NCBI GenBank assembly: GCA_900766975.1
Contig: CAAFXO010000034.1
Location: 1 to 41,568 of the forward strand
DNA from: Bacteroidales bacterium
Lineage (GTDB): Bacteria > Bacteroidota > Bacteroidia > Bacteroidales > Muribaculaceae
Reading direction: 5' to 3'
DNA length: 41,568 nucleotides
The notes under the pieces are model-generated. The model made no database searches, was not told where the DNA came from, and saw nothing but the letters and a program-made list of their open reading frames with translations. Of this stretch, positions 1-7,926 are shown piece by piece. Each line of letters opens with the position of its first letter. Position 1 is the first letter of the stretch. The position numbers were made by a program, and so were the translations under genes.

Positions 1-954
1 ATCTTTAGCGAGTTGAACAATATCAATAACATCAGTATGCTCAAACCCTATGCCGCTATCTGTGGCATCACCGAGGAGGAGATGCTGACGCAGATGTCTG
101 GTCACATCGATCAGATGGCGAAGACGTTGGGTTGTACACGTGAGGAGACGATAGAGAAGCTGAAGCGCAAGTATGATGGTTATCACTTTACTTGGCCTTC
201 GCCTGATATTTACAATCCCTTTAGCTTGCTAAATGCCTTCGACAATGAAGAGATCAATGATTACTGGTTTGGCAGTGGCACGCCCACCTACTTGATTGAG
301 ATGATGCGGAAGTTTCATACTTTGCCCACTGAGATTGGTAAGCAAGATTGTCTTGCCTCTGAGTTTGACGCCCCAACGGAGCGCATGAACAGTATCGTGC
401 CGTTGCTTTATCAAAGCGGTTATATCACGATCAAGGAGGGCGATCCGCTGTTTCAGACTTATTCGTTAGACATTCCCAATCAAGAGGTTCGCATTGGATT
501 AATGAAAAGTCTGTTGTCGAATTATGTGATGCCCGACTCAGCGGCGCCTTTGCAGTTAATCGTGCGCTTTTCCCGGGCCTTGTTACAGGAGAAGATGGAC
601 GATGCCCTGCGCCTTTTGCAAACTTTCCTGAGCACGGTACCTTATGCGGATCACATCAAGGACTATGAGGGACATTATCAGCAGATGCTCTATGTGATCT
701 TCACACTCTTGGGCTATTATGTGGAGGTAGAGGTTCGAACAGCGACCGGGAGAATCGATTTGGTGATCAAAACCTCAAACACCATCTATCTGATGGAATT
801 AAAGATAAACAAGTCAGCAGAGAAGGCACAACAGCAGATTTATGATAGAGAATACATCAATCGCTATTCACACCATAACCTGCCGATAGTGACCGTAGCG
901 ATCAACTTCAGCACCGAGAGCCACACTCTCACCGACTGGATCATCAGCGAGTAA
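1..954 (+). CDS. AAA-ATPase-like / PD-(D/E)XK nuclease-family protein, 5' truncated by the window edge
   Basis: The reading frame is open from base 1 to the stop at 952-954, so the gene begins outside the window; the TTG at 13 is only an in-frame codon. The visible part reads NNISML, then YAAICGITEEEM, then a KYDGYHF segment, which I recognise from the large Bacteroidales family annotated as AAA-ATPase-like plus PDDEXK_9 (DUF1703-type). Near the C-terminus a GRIDLVI segment followed after a few residues by MELK fits the D...ExK core of the PD-(D/E)XK nuclease fold. The N-terminal P-loop half is not present here. Members occur in many copies per genome and their biological role is not established. 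A likely fragment of a second copy lies at 27361-27441. Family assignment is fairly safe; nuclease activity is inference. Confidence 0.85.
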   Translation: MFSELNNINNISMLKPYAAICGITEEEMLTQMSGHIDQMAKTLGCTREETIEKLKRKYDGYHFTWPSPDIYNPFSLLNAFDNEEINDYWFGSGTPTYLIEMMRKFHTLPTEIGKQDCLASEFDAPTERMNSIVPLLYQSGYITIKEGDPLFQTYSLDIPNQEVRIGLMKSLLSNYVMPDSAAPLQLIVRFSRALLQEKMDDALRLLQTFLSTVPYADHIKDYEGHYQQMLYVIFTLLGYYVEVEVRTATGRIDLVIKTSNTIYLMELKINKSAEKAQQQIYDREYINRYSHHNLPIVTVAINFSTESHTLTDWIISE

Positions 955-958
955 ACTA

Positions 959-982
959 AGAGCACCTCAAGGAACGTGCTCT
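959..982 (+). terminator. Hairpin after the AAA-ATPase-like gene
   Basis: AGAGCAC (959-965) and GTGCTCT (976-982) form a perfect 7-bp inverted repeat with a 10-nt loop, starting 4 bp after the stop codon. No clean T-tract follows (AAATAAAT), so it is a weak intrinsic terminator candidate or an RNA-stabilising 3' hairpin. A related inverted repeat with AGAGCGCG arms lies at 41316-41354. Confidence 0.45.
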
Positions 983-1024
983 AAATAAATTAGGGGAAAT
1001 CGGGCTGTTTACAAAAATTTTTCT

Positions 1025-1032
1025 TAAATTTG
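1025..1032 (+). promoter_or_regulatory. -7 box (TAAATTTG) upstream of the yqeY-like gene
   Basis: TAAATTTG matches the Bacteroidota -7 consensus TAnnTTTG exactly. No good TTTG lies 19-21 bp upstream, so the -33 element is weak. Transcription would start near 1039 and give a leader of about 110 nt, which contains a short GAGAC/GTCTC stem at 1072-1096. Confidence 0.55.
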
Positions 1033-1147
1033 CAAGTTAAAGAGTGTGTTAACTCCTTTTCTTGCAATTTTGAGACATCCCGGCAGGGGTGGTCTCGCTG
1101 CGTGATGAGGGTTTATTATCAGTAAAAACATTAAAAAAGAACGATAT

Positions 1148-1600
1148 ATGAATCTTTTTGATCAAGTAAGTGAGGACATCAAGAAAGCGATGCTTGCCCG
1201 CGACAGAGTGCGCCTTGAGGCTCTCAGAGGCGCCAAGAAGGAATTCCTTGAGGCTAAGACCGCCAAGGGCGCTAATGGCGAACTTAGCGATGAGAATGCC
1301 ACCAAGATCATCGTTAAGATGGTGAAACAACGCAAAGAAAGTGCCAAGATTTATGCGGATAACAATCGCCCGGAATTGGCTGAAAATGAATTGGCTGAGG
1401 CCAGTGTGCTGGAGGAATATCTCCCCAAGCAACTCTCTGCCGATGAACTGGCTGCCGAGCTGAAGGCAATCATCGCCGAGGTCGGAGCCGCCGGCCCTCG
1501 CGACATGGGCAAGGTGATGGGCGTCGCCAGCAAACGTCTCGCCGGCCGCGCCGAAGGTCGTGCCATCTCTGAGGCTGTGAAATCTCTCCTCAATAATTGA
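1148..1600 (+). CDS. GatB/YqeY domain-containing protein
   Basis: A 150-residue protein that matches the YqeY family over its whole length. It begins NLFDQVSEDIKKAMLARD, and has the LEALRGAKKEF segment, a KMVKQRKESAKIYADNNRPELAENE helix, VLEEYLPKQLS in the middle and GKVMGVASKRLAGRAEGR near the end. The family resembles the tRNA-binding tail domain of GatB, but these stand-alone proteins have no firmly defined role; amidotransferase activity should not be assumed because the catalytic GatB part is absent. The ATG at 1148 opens the conserved N-terminus. serS follows 51 bp downstream on the same strand, so the two may be co-transcribed from the promoter near 1025. Confidence 0.93.
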   Translation: MNLFDQVSEDIKKAMLARDRVRLEALRGAKKEFLEAKTAKGANGELSDENATKIIVKMVKQRKESAKIYADNNRPELAENELAEASVLEEYLPKQLSADELAAELKAIIAEVGAAGPRDMGKVMGVASKRLAGRAEGRAISEAVKSLLNN

Positions 1601-1651
1601 TCCCTCCATAAGATATCAACCCAACTAAAACTCTCCTTAACACTACCTACA

Positions 1652-2923
1652 ATGCTGACTCTACAAACTATAAAAGCTGATCCCGAATATGTGATCGCAC
1701 GCCTCGCCGTTAAGGGATTTGACGGCAAAGAAATAATTGGCAAAATCCTCGATATCGATGCCGAACGACGCAAACTTCAACAGACCACCGAAAGCTATGC
1801 CTCGGAGTTAAAGAAACTTGCCTCCTCGATCGGCGCCCTGATGAAAGATGGTAAGAAGGATGAAGCCGATGCTGCCAAAGCCAGAGTGGCTGAACTCAAA
1901 GGTAACACCAAGAAGCTGCAAGACCGTCTGGCAGAGTGCGAAGAGGAGATGCGCGGTCTCCTCCTGACTGTGCCTAATATGCCATGCGAGGCTGTGCCCG
2001 AGGGCTTGACCGCCGAAGACAACGTGGTGGAGAAAGAGGGTGGAGTGATCCCCGACCTCCCCGAAGATGCCCTCCCTCACTGGGATCTTGCTAAGAAATA
2101 TGGCATCATCGACTTCGAACTCGGTGTCAAGGTGACCGGCGCCGGTTTCCCCTTCTATGTCGGTAAGGGTGCCCGCCTACAGAGAGCGCTGATACAATTC
2201 TTCCTCGATGAGGCTTGGAAAGCCGGTTACATCGAGGTGGAGCCCCCCTTCGCCGTGAATGAAGCATCCGGTTATGGCACAGGCCAATTGCCCGACAAGG
2301 AGGGACAGATGTATCATGTCGGCCTCGACAATCTCTACCTTATCCCGACTGCCGAAGTGCCGGTGACCAATATCTATCGCGATGTGATCTTGGCAGAAGA
2401 TGAACTCCCCAAGAAGAATTGTGCCTACTCCCCCTGCTGGCGTCGCGAAGCCGGCAGCTATGGCAAGGATGTGAGAGGATTGAATCGCCTCCATCAATTC
2501 GACAAGGTGGAGATCGTGCGCATCGAGAAGCCTGAAAATTCATACGCCGCTCTCGAAGAAATGAAAGACCATGTGCAGGGACTGCTCGAAAAGCTCGGTC
2601 TCCCCTGGCATATCCTGCGCCTCTGCGGCGGCGATATGAGCTTTACTTCCGCCATCACTTTTGACTTCGAAGTGTGGAGCGCCGCCCAGAAGAGATGGCT
2701 CGAAGTCTCTTCGGTTTCAAACTTCGAAAGCTACCAAGCCAACAGACTCAAATGCCGCTATCGTGGCAGCGACAAGAAAACTCACCTCTGCCACACTCTC
2801 AACGGTTCGGCTCTCGCTCTGCCCAGAATCGTGGCTGCAATCCTCGAAAATAATCAGACCCCCGAAGGTATCATCGTGCCGGAATGTCTCCGTAAATATT
2901 GCGGCTTCGATATTATCGACTGA
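1652..2923 (+). CDS. serS: Seryl-tRNA synthetase
   Basis: Cytoplasmic class II aminoacyl-tRNA synthetase that charges tRNA-Ser with serine using ATP. The 423-residue length is normal for the family. Residues of about 30-105 are charged and heptad-like (ERRKLQQTTESYASELKKL onwards), matching the long antiparallel coiled-coil arm that grips tRNA-Ser. The catalytic part has the YLIPTAEVP segment, motif 2 starting at about residue 262 (CWRREAGSYGKDVRG, then HQFDKVE) and motif 3 near the end (NGSALALPRIVAAILEN, with the motif 3 arginine). All expected class II elements are present and there is no frameshift. It lies between the yqeY-like gene and the pseudokinase gene, all on the plus strand. Confidence 0.98.
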   Translation: MLTLQTIKADPEYVIARLAVKGFDGKEIIGKILDIDAERRKLQQTTESYASELKKLASSIGALMKDGKKDEADAAKARVAELKGNTKKLQDRLAECEEEMRGLLLTVPNMPCEAVPEGLTAEDNVVEKEGGVIPDLPEDALPHWDLAKKYGIIDFELGVKVTGAGFPFYVGKGARLQRALIQFFLDEAWKAGYIEVEPPFAVNEASGYGTGQLPDKEGQMYHVGLDNLYLIPTAEVPVTNIYRDVILAEDELPKKNCAYSPCWRREAGSYGKDVRGLNRLHQFDKVEIVRIEKPENSYAALEEMKDHVQGLLEKLGLPWHILRLCGGDMSFTSAITFDFEVWSAAQKRWLEVSSVSNFESYQANRLKCRYRGSDKKTHLCHTLNGSALALPRIVAAILENNQTPEGIIVPECLRKYCGFDIID

Positions 2924-2993
2924 TCTGATGCTCAAGAGTGTTCCCCTCGTAGGATAATAATCAATTAAAACTATCACCTAAAACCATACTGAC

Positions 2994-3767
2994 GTGGATC
3001 AAAGCAAAGCATACGTAAGCAAAGAAGAGAAAAAGATACCCATCAACGACCCGACAGGCAAGTGGTCGGATCTGACCCTTCTGCCGGAATGGGAGGAGAA
3101 GTATTATAACGTATATACCGTGCGAAAGCATGGCAAATGGGTTATGCTCAAAGCCCTCAAACCGGAGTATGCCGAGCAAAAGGAGTATCAAGAGATGCTC
3201 AACCAAGAGTTTGAGACACGCTATAACTTGTCGCATCCCAACATCGTGATGGTCAATGACTTCGAAGATGTGCCGGGTGTCGGCATGTCGATTATCACCG
3301 ACGATGTCTATGGATATTCTCTGCGCAGACTCATCGATGAGAAGCGTCTCACACCCAAGATTGTGGATCGCCTCCAGACTCAACTGCTATATGCTATGGA
3401 GTATATCCAGGAAAATCATATTGCCCACAATCCGATCACTCCCGAGACGATTATATTCACCGAATATAATGAGAATCTCAAGCTGATAAACGTGGGTTAT
3501 GACCAGCAGTCGAAGCTCTCTCCACGCGACACTGCCGAGGATATCCGCAGCTATGGCAAGATCCTCAACGAGGTGTTGGATCATCTTCCCACCTCCCTGC
3601 CACGTCTCCGTCGAATCGCCAACAACTGCGTAGAGACTACTCTCTATTCAACTATTGCCGACCTGCAACTCGCCATCGAACGCCGCAGCTCGGCTCAAAT
3701 ATACTATCTTCTAATTGCATTCATCACGTTGATGGTGATGCTTCTAATCTGGCTTACACTTAAATAA
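2994..3767 (+). CDS. Membrane-anchored protein-kinase-fold protein, probable pseudokinase
   Basis: A 257-residue protein with a protein-kinase fold and one C-terminal membrane helix (about residues 236-255), ending only two residues after it, so it should be tail-anchored with the kinase-like domain in the cytoplasm. Kinase landmarks are visible but altered. The beta-3 lysine is kept (VMLKAL, K53) and an alpha-C glutamate is plausible (E72 or E74). The HRD motif is HNP (145-147), the catalytic-loop Lys and Asn are Thr149 and Thr152, and DFG is NVG (166-168). The glycine-rich loop is not recognisable. Catalysis is therefore unlikely, and a scaffolding or ligand-sensing role is inference. The start is a GTG; the first in-frame Met (residue 51) lies inside the fold, so a non-ATG start is needed. 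The stop abuts the ATG of the next gene, implying translational coupling with the GNAT-like protein. Confidence 0.8.
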   Translation: MDQSKAYVSKEEKKIPINDPTGKWSDLTLLPEWEEKYYNVYTVRKHGKWVMLKALKPEYAEQKEYQEMLNQEFETRYNLSHPNIVMVNDFEDVPGVGMSIITDDVYGYSLRRLIDEKRLTPKIVDRLQTQLLYAMEYIQENHIAHNPITPETIIFTEYNENLKLINVGYDQQSKLSPRDTAEDIRSYGKILNEVLDHLPTSLPRLRRIANNCVETTLYSTIADLQLAIERRSSAQIYYLLIAFITLMVMLLIWLTLK

Positions 3768-4895
3768 ATGGTAGAAATTAGAGAAATCAAGCCTACTAAG
3801 AGAAATCTTAAGGCTTTTATCCGGTTCCAGGTCGACCTCTACAAGGGGAATGAATATTATGTTCCCCCCTTCTTATTGGATGAGATCAACACTCTCAACC
3901 CCGGCTACAACCCCGCTGCTGAGTTTTGCGATCAGATCCTCTTCATGGCTTATCGCGACGGCAAGCCTGTAGGGCGCATCGCCGGCATCATCAATCGGCA
4001 AGTCAACGAAAAGGGGAATGAGAAGAATGCTCGCTTCGGTTTTGTCGATTTCATCGATGATTTCGAAGTATCGGCTGCTCTGCTCAAGGCTGTCGAAGAT
4101 TGGGCTCGCAGCAAGGGCATGACTCGTGTCATCGGCCCCCTCAGCTTCACCGACCTCGACCAGGAGGGTATGCTCGTCGAAGGCTATGAAGAGCTGTCGA
4201 CCATGGCGACTATCTATAACTATCCCTATTATCCGACCCACATGGAGCACCTCGGCTATGCCAAGGAATCTGACTGGATCGAGTTCCAAATGGGTGTCCC
4301 CGACAAGATCCCCGAGAGATATGAGCGCATCGCCGAGATCGTTAAGAAGAAGTTCGGCCTCAAGGTCTTGAAGTTCACCAATCGTAAAAAACTCAAAGAA
4401 CAATATGGCCACGCCCTCTTCGAGCTCATCAACGAAGCATACAAGGATCTCTATCAATACTCCCCGCTGACTCAGCGCCAGATCGACCATTACATCAAGA
4501 TCTACCTCGACCTGCTCGATCTTGACCTGGTGACTCTGATCGTCGATAGCGATGATAAGTTGGTGTGTGTCGGCATCTCGATGCCTTCGATGAGTCGTGC
4601 TCTTCAGAAATCGGGGGGCAAGCTCTTCCCCTTCGGATGGTACCATCTGCTCAAGGGTATCAAAGGGAAGAACGATCGTGTCGACCTTCTCCTCGTGGCT
4701 GCCCATCCTTCCTATCAAAACAAGGGCGTGAATGCTCTGCTATTCCAAGACCTGATCCCGTACTACCAGAAGAAGGGCTTCAAATTAGCCGAGTCGAATC
4801 CTGAGCTCGAAACCAATGCGAAGGTGCAGAGTCAATGGGGATATTTCGAGACTCGTCAACACCGTCGTCGCCGCAGTTTCTTCAAAGACTTGTAA
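3768..4895 (+). CDS. GNAT-like N-acetyltransferase family protein
   Basis: A 375-residue cytoplasmic protein. The N-terminal region reads as half of an acyltransferase fold (a basic start, then YYVPPFLLDE and an RDGKPVGRIAGIIN strand pair). The C-terminal region has the GNAT-type acetyl-CoA loop (LLLVAAHPSYQNKGVNALLFQDLIP, residues of about 305-330) followed by an ESNPELETNAKVQSQW stretch. Proteins of this length and layout are common in Bacteroidales and are annotated only as N-acetyltransferases; the substrate is unknown. It starts at the base directly after the stop of the pseudokinase gene, the tightest coupling in this region, so the two products may work together. That functional link is inference. 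Confidence 0.8.
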   Translation: MVEIREIKPTKRNLKAFIRFQVDLYKGNEYYVPPFLLDEINTLNPGYNPAAEFCDQILFMAYRDGKPVGRIAGIINRQVNEKGNEKNARFGFVDFIDDFEVSAALLKAVEDWARSKGMTRVIGPLSFTDLDQEGMLVEGYEELSTMATIYNYPYYPTHMEHLGYAKESDWIEFQMGVPDKIPERYERIAEIVKKKFGLKVLKFTNRKKLKEQYGHALFELINEAYKDLYQYSPLTQRQIDHYIKIYLDLLDLDLVTLIVDSDDKLVCVGISMPSMSRALQKSGGKLFPFGWYHLLKGIKGKNDRVDLLLVAAHPSYQNKGVNALLFQDLIPYYQKKGFKLAESNPELETNAKVQSQWGYFETRQHRRRRSFFKDL

Positions 4896-4999
4896 TAGCT
4901 GACAAGACACTGAAAATATGCGATGAAATCGGGAAAATGAAAGAATAGTAAATATTAAAAAACGCGATAAAATCGAGTAAAAAGGAACTTATCACAGAA

Positions 5000-5842
5000 A
5001 TGAGCGACATAGAAAAGGAACAGAGTGCTGAGCGGCTCTCCGGAGCCGAGTTGATCCATCCCTACGACGACACTCGCGCCAAGAGCGAGCAGGTCGAAGA
5101 GATGTTTGACTCGATCGCACCCGCCTATGACTTTATGAACCTGGCGATGACCTTCGGACTCCATCGCCTGTGGCAAAGACGCGCTCTGAATGTCGCCACC
5201 AAGCAGATGAGTGCCCATATCGGTTATGAGATCCTCGATATAGCCACCGGCACCGGCGACATCGCTTTCGAGCTCTATCGCCGCTTCCCACGTTCTCGAA
5301 TCAAGGGGGTGGACCTCTCCGAGGGTATGCTCCGCATAGCCGAGAAAAAGTTGAAAAAACTCGATCAAAACGCTCAGCAGAACATATCCTTCGAGCAGGG
5401 AGACTCACTCCATCTCAGCTATGACGACGACCGATTCGATCTGATCACTGTGGCGTATGGTGTGCGCAATTTCGAGCATCTCAGCCAAGGTCTGGCAGAG
5501 ATGGCTCGCGTCTTGCGTCCCGGTGGAAAACTATGCATCATCGAGCTGTCGCGCCCTCGTCGCGGCATGACGCTATGGCTCTATCAGTTCTATACGCGTT
5601 GCATCATCCCGCTGATCGGAAGGATGGTTTCGGGCGATCCACGAGCCTATACCTATCTGCCCGAAAGCATCGCGGCGGCTCCCCAGCGTGAGGCCATGAC
5701 CGCCATCATGTCGCAAGCCGGTCTCGCCGACTGCAAATGGAAATCTCTCACCTTCGGTGCGGTGACCTACTATATAGCCACTAAAGAGGCTCTCGGATCT
5801 ACTCCCGTCGAAGATCAACGAAAAAACACATCATCTCAATGA
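5000..5842 (+). CDS. ubiE: Demethylmenaquinone / ubiquinone-type C-methyltransferase
   Basis: SAM-dependent methyltransferase of the UbiE/MenG family that adds the ring methyl group in the last step of menaquinone synthesis; in this phylum menaquinone is the expected product. Visible family signatures are EEMFDSIAPAYDFMNLAMTFG near the N-terminus, the SAM-binding motif I DIATGTGDIAFEL, an acidic VDLSEGML end of strand beta 2, and the YGVRNFEHLSQGLAEMARVL segment followed by RPGGKL. The 280-residue length includes extra residues at both ends compared with compact 240-250 residue members. The gene overlaps the next one by 4 bp (ATGA at 5839-5842). A CGATAAAATCG element lies 25 bp upstream of its ATG. 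Confidence 0.95.
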   Translation: MSDIEKEQSAERLSGAELIHPYDDTRAKSEQVEEMFDSIAPAYDFMNLAMTFGLHRLWQRRALNVATKQMSAHIGYEILDIATGTGDIAFELYRRFPRSRIKGVDLSEGMLRIAEKKLKKLDQNAQQNISFEQGDSLHLSYDDDRFDLITVAYGVRNFEHLSQGLAEMARVLRPGGKLCIIELSRPRRGMTLWLYQFYTRCIIPLIGRMVSGDPRAYTYLPESIAAAPQREAMTAIMSQAGLADCKWKSLTFGAVTYYIATKEALGSTPVEDQRKNTSSQ

Positions 5843-7101
5843 ATAGAAAAGACTTTGAAATAATGGCTCCGGTGGGGAGTCGAGAATCATTGGCAGCAGC
5901 CATCAAGGCGGGTGCCGATGCAGTCTATTTCGGCATCGAAGGACTCAATATGAGGTCGCGTTCGAGTGCCAATTTTACTGCCGATGACATGGCGGAGATA
6001 GCCGCTCTTTGCTCCGAACATGGAGTCAAGACCTATCTTACTGTCAACACCGTAATCTACGACTCCGACATGGAGCTGATGCGCACCATCATCGATCGTG
6101 CCAAAGCCTCCGGCATTTCCGCTATTATCGCTTCCGATATGGCGGCTATCCTCTATGCTCGCTCCATCGGTCAAGAGGTGCATATATCGACTCAAGTCAA
6201 TGTCTCCAACACCGAAGCCGTAGCGTTTTATTCTCAGTTTGCCGACGTGATGGTCCTGGCACGAGAACTCAACATGGATCAAGTCGGTGAAATCACTCGG
6301 CAGATCCGGGAGAGAGGTATTAAGGGCCCCGGAGGTAAGGATATCCGCCTCGAGATGTTCTGCCATGGTGCACTCTGCATGGCGGTGAGCGGCAAATGCT
6401 ATCTCAGCCTCCACGAGATGAACTCATCAGCCAATCGGGGAGCATGCAACCAAATATGCCGCCGTGCATATCGAGTCACCGACCGCGAAACCGGCGAGCA
6501 ACTCGACATCGAAAATCAATATATCATGTCGCCCAAAGACCTGAAGACTATCCACTTCCTCAATAAGATGGTCGATGCCGGAGTCCGAGTCTTCAAGATC
6601 GAAGGGCGTGCACGCGGCCCGGAATATGTGGCTGAGACGGTGGCTTGCTATTCCGAAGCTCTTCAAGCCATCTGCGATGGTACTTATAGCGATGAGATGG
6701 TGGCTCGCTGGGACGAACGCCTCGCCAAGGTGTTCAACCGCGGTTTCTGGAACGGATACTATATGGGACAACGTCTCGGCGAATGGAGCTCGAAATATGG
6801 CTCCTCGGCAACGCGCGTAAAACAATATGCCGCCAAGGCCATCAGATACTTCTCACGTCTCGGTGTCGGAGAGTTCCTCCTCGAAGCCGGAGAACTGAAA
6901 ATCGGCGATGAAATCGTGATTTCCGGCCCCACCACCGGCGCTCTTATCATGAAAGTCGAAGAACTCCGCTTCGATCTCAAGCCGGTGGAGCGTGTCACCA
7001 AAGGTCAACTCTTCTCCATGCCCGTGCCGGAGAAGGTGCGCCCCTCCGACAAGATCTATATCTGGCAAGAGACCCCGATGGCGAAGAAGCAATGCGACTG
7101 A
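5839..7101 (+). CDS. Peptidase U32 family protein (probable RNA hydroxylation factor)
   Basis: A 420-residue protein of the U32 family. It opens with a MAPVGSRESLAAAIKAGADAVYFG barrel strand and contains the family signature EMFCHGALCMAVSGKCYLS, followed by a NRGACNQICRRAY cysteine pair. Family knowledge: although long called collagenase-like peptidases, the E. coli relatives TrhP and RlhA act in hydroxylation of tRNA U34 or 23S rRNA, and the conserved cysteines may hold an iron-sulfur cluster. By its length the protein is closest to the TrhP/YegQ type; which RNA it serves cannot be read from the sequence. It is translationally coupled to ubiE by a 4-bp overlap. A 12-bp stem hairpin follows at 7120-7152. 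Confidence 0.9.
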   Translation: MNRKDFEIMAPVGSRESLAAAIKAGADAVYFGIEGLNMRSRSSANFTADDMAEIAALCSEHGVKTYLTVNTVIYDSDMELMRTIIDRAKASGISAIIASDMAAILYARSIGQEVHISTQVNVSNTEAVAFYSQFADVMVLARELNMDQVGEITRQIRERGIKGPGGKDIRLEMFCHGALCMAVSGKCYLSLHEMNSSANRGACNQICRRAYRVTDRETGEQLDIENQYIMSPKDLKTIHFLNKMVDAGVRVFKIEGRARGPEYVAETVACYSEALQAICDGTYSDEMVARWDERLAKVFNRGFWNGYYMGQRLGEWSSKYGSSATRVKQYAAKAIRYFSRLGVGEFLLEAGELKIGDEIVISGPTTGALIMKVEELRFDLKPVERVTKGQLFSMPVPEKVRPSDKIYIWQETPMAKKQCD

Positions 7102-7119
7102 CGCCGATGGCAAAAACGT

Positions 7120-7152
7120 CGATAAAATCGGCAAAAATACCCGATTTTATCG
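7120..7152 (+). terminator. Perfect 12-bp stem hairpin built from two inverted CGATAAAATCGG elements
   Basis: CGATAAAATCGG (7120-7131) and CCGATTTTATCG (7141-7152) are exact reverse complements with a 9-nt loop, 18 bp after the U32 stop codon. CATTTTAAG follows, a weak T-tract. It could be a terminator, but each arm is also a copy of a recurrent intergenic element (see findings), so protein binding is equally possible. Confidence 0.55.
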
Positions 7153-7191
7153 CATTTTAAGAATAGAAAAAACAAGATAAAATCGGATAAT

Positions 7192-7809
7192 ATGAGCAAA
7201 GATAAAGGCAACAAGCGACAAGTGGTCTACCTCCATGGGCTCTCCTCATCGGGGCAGTCGACCACAGCACAACGCCTGCGACGCACACTCTCCAAATATG
7301 ATGTGATCTCTCCCGATATAGCCATCCAGCCCGAAGTGGCGATGACACAACTCAAGAAATTGGCATCGATGTTGCGGCCTGATGCCATCATCGTCGGCAC
7401 CTCGATGGGTGGTATGTTCGCCCAAATGTTTCGCGGATTCCATCGCATCTTGATCAATCCTTCGTTCCATGTCTCCCAACACATGAGTGAGAAAATCGGA
7501 CAGCGTCTCCCTTTCCACAATCCGCGCCAAGATGGCGCCACCGACTTCGAAGTCAGTGCCAAACTCGTCAAGAAGTATGAAGCATTGGAGGCGAAACAAT
7601 TCGACCCCAAATTCGGTGTCATCGGCAAGAACAAGGACAATCCCGAACTGGTGACGGCATTCTTCGGTACACAAGATGATGTGGTCAACTGCAAGGATGA
7701 ATATCTCGAACACTACAGCCAAGCCGTAGACTTCGAGGGTGGTCACCGACTTGATCCCAACACCACAATAACGCTGATAGTGCCCAAGATCGAATCGCTC
7801 GGCGATTAG
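7192..7809 (+). CDS. YqiA/YcfP-like alpha/beta-fold hydrolase
   Basis: A 205-residue cytoplasmic serine hydrolase of the UPF0227/YqiA type. The oxyanion segment is VVYLHGLSSSGQS. The nucleophile elbow is GTSMGG with Ser71. Downstream, GTQDDVVNC offers the acid and FEGGHRLDPN the histidine, in the right order and spacing for a catalytic triad. Esterase activity on short acyl chains is known for some relatives; the natural substrate is unknown. A GATAAAATCGG element ends 6 bases before the ATG, occupying the place where a ribosome binding site would be. The stop codon lies inside a short tandem repeat (7797-7851). Confidence 0.85.
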   Translation: MSKDKGNKRQVVYLHGLSSSGQSTTAQRLRRTLSKYDVISPDIAIQPEVAMTQLKKLASMLRPDAIIVGTSMGGMFAQMFRGFHRILINPSFHVSQHMSEKIGQRLPFHNPRQDGATDFEVSAKLVKKYEALEAKQFDPKFGVIGKNKDNPELVTAFFGTQDDVVNCKDEYLEHYSQAVDFEGGHRLDPNTTITLIVPKIESLGD

Positions 7810-7851
7810 TTCCATGCTCTCGGCAATTAGTTCCATGCTCTCGGCAATTAA
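7797..7851 (+). repeat. Short tandem repeat spanning the stop codon of the YqiA-like gene
   Basis: About 2.7 copies of a 19-21 bp unit. The copies are 7797-7815 (19 bp, containing the real stop TAG at 7807-7809), 7816-7836 (21 bp, GCTCTCGGCAATTAGTTCCA plus T) and 7837-7851 (partial, ending in TTAA). The last two copies are almost identical, so the duplication looks recent. Confidence 0.85.
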
Positions 7852-7926
7852 ACCGAACCGACAGGTACTTGTCAAAAACAAGGGATAGTACTTCGACAAA
7901 AAGAAACCAATTAAACAGCAAACAAA

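Noticed and set aside
2994..3767. Active serine/threonine kinase
   Set aside because: The HRD aspartate, catalytic-loop Lys and Asn and the DFG aspartate are all replaced.
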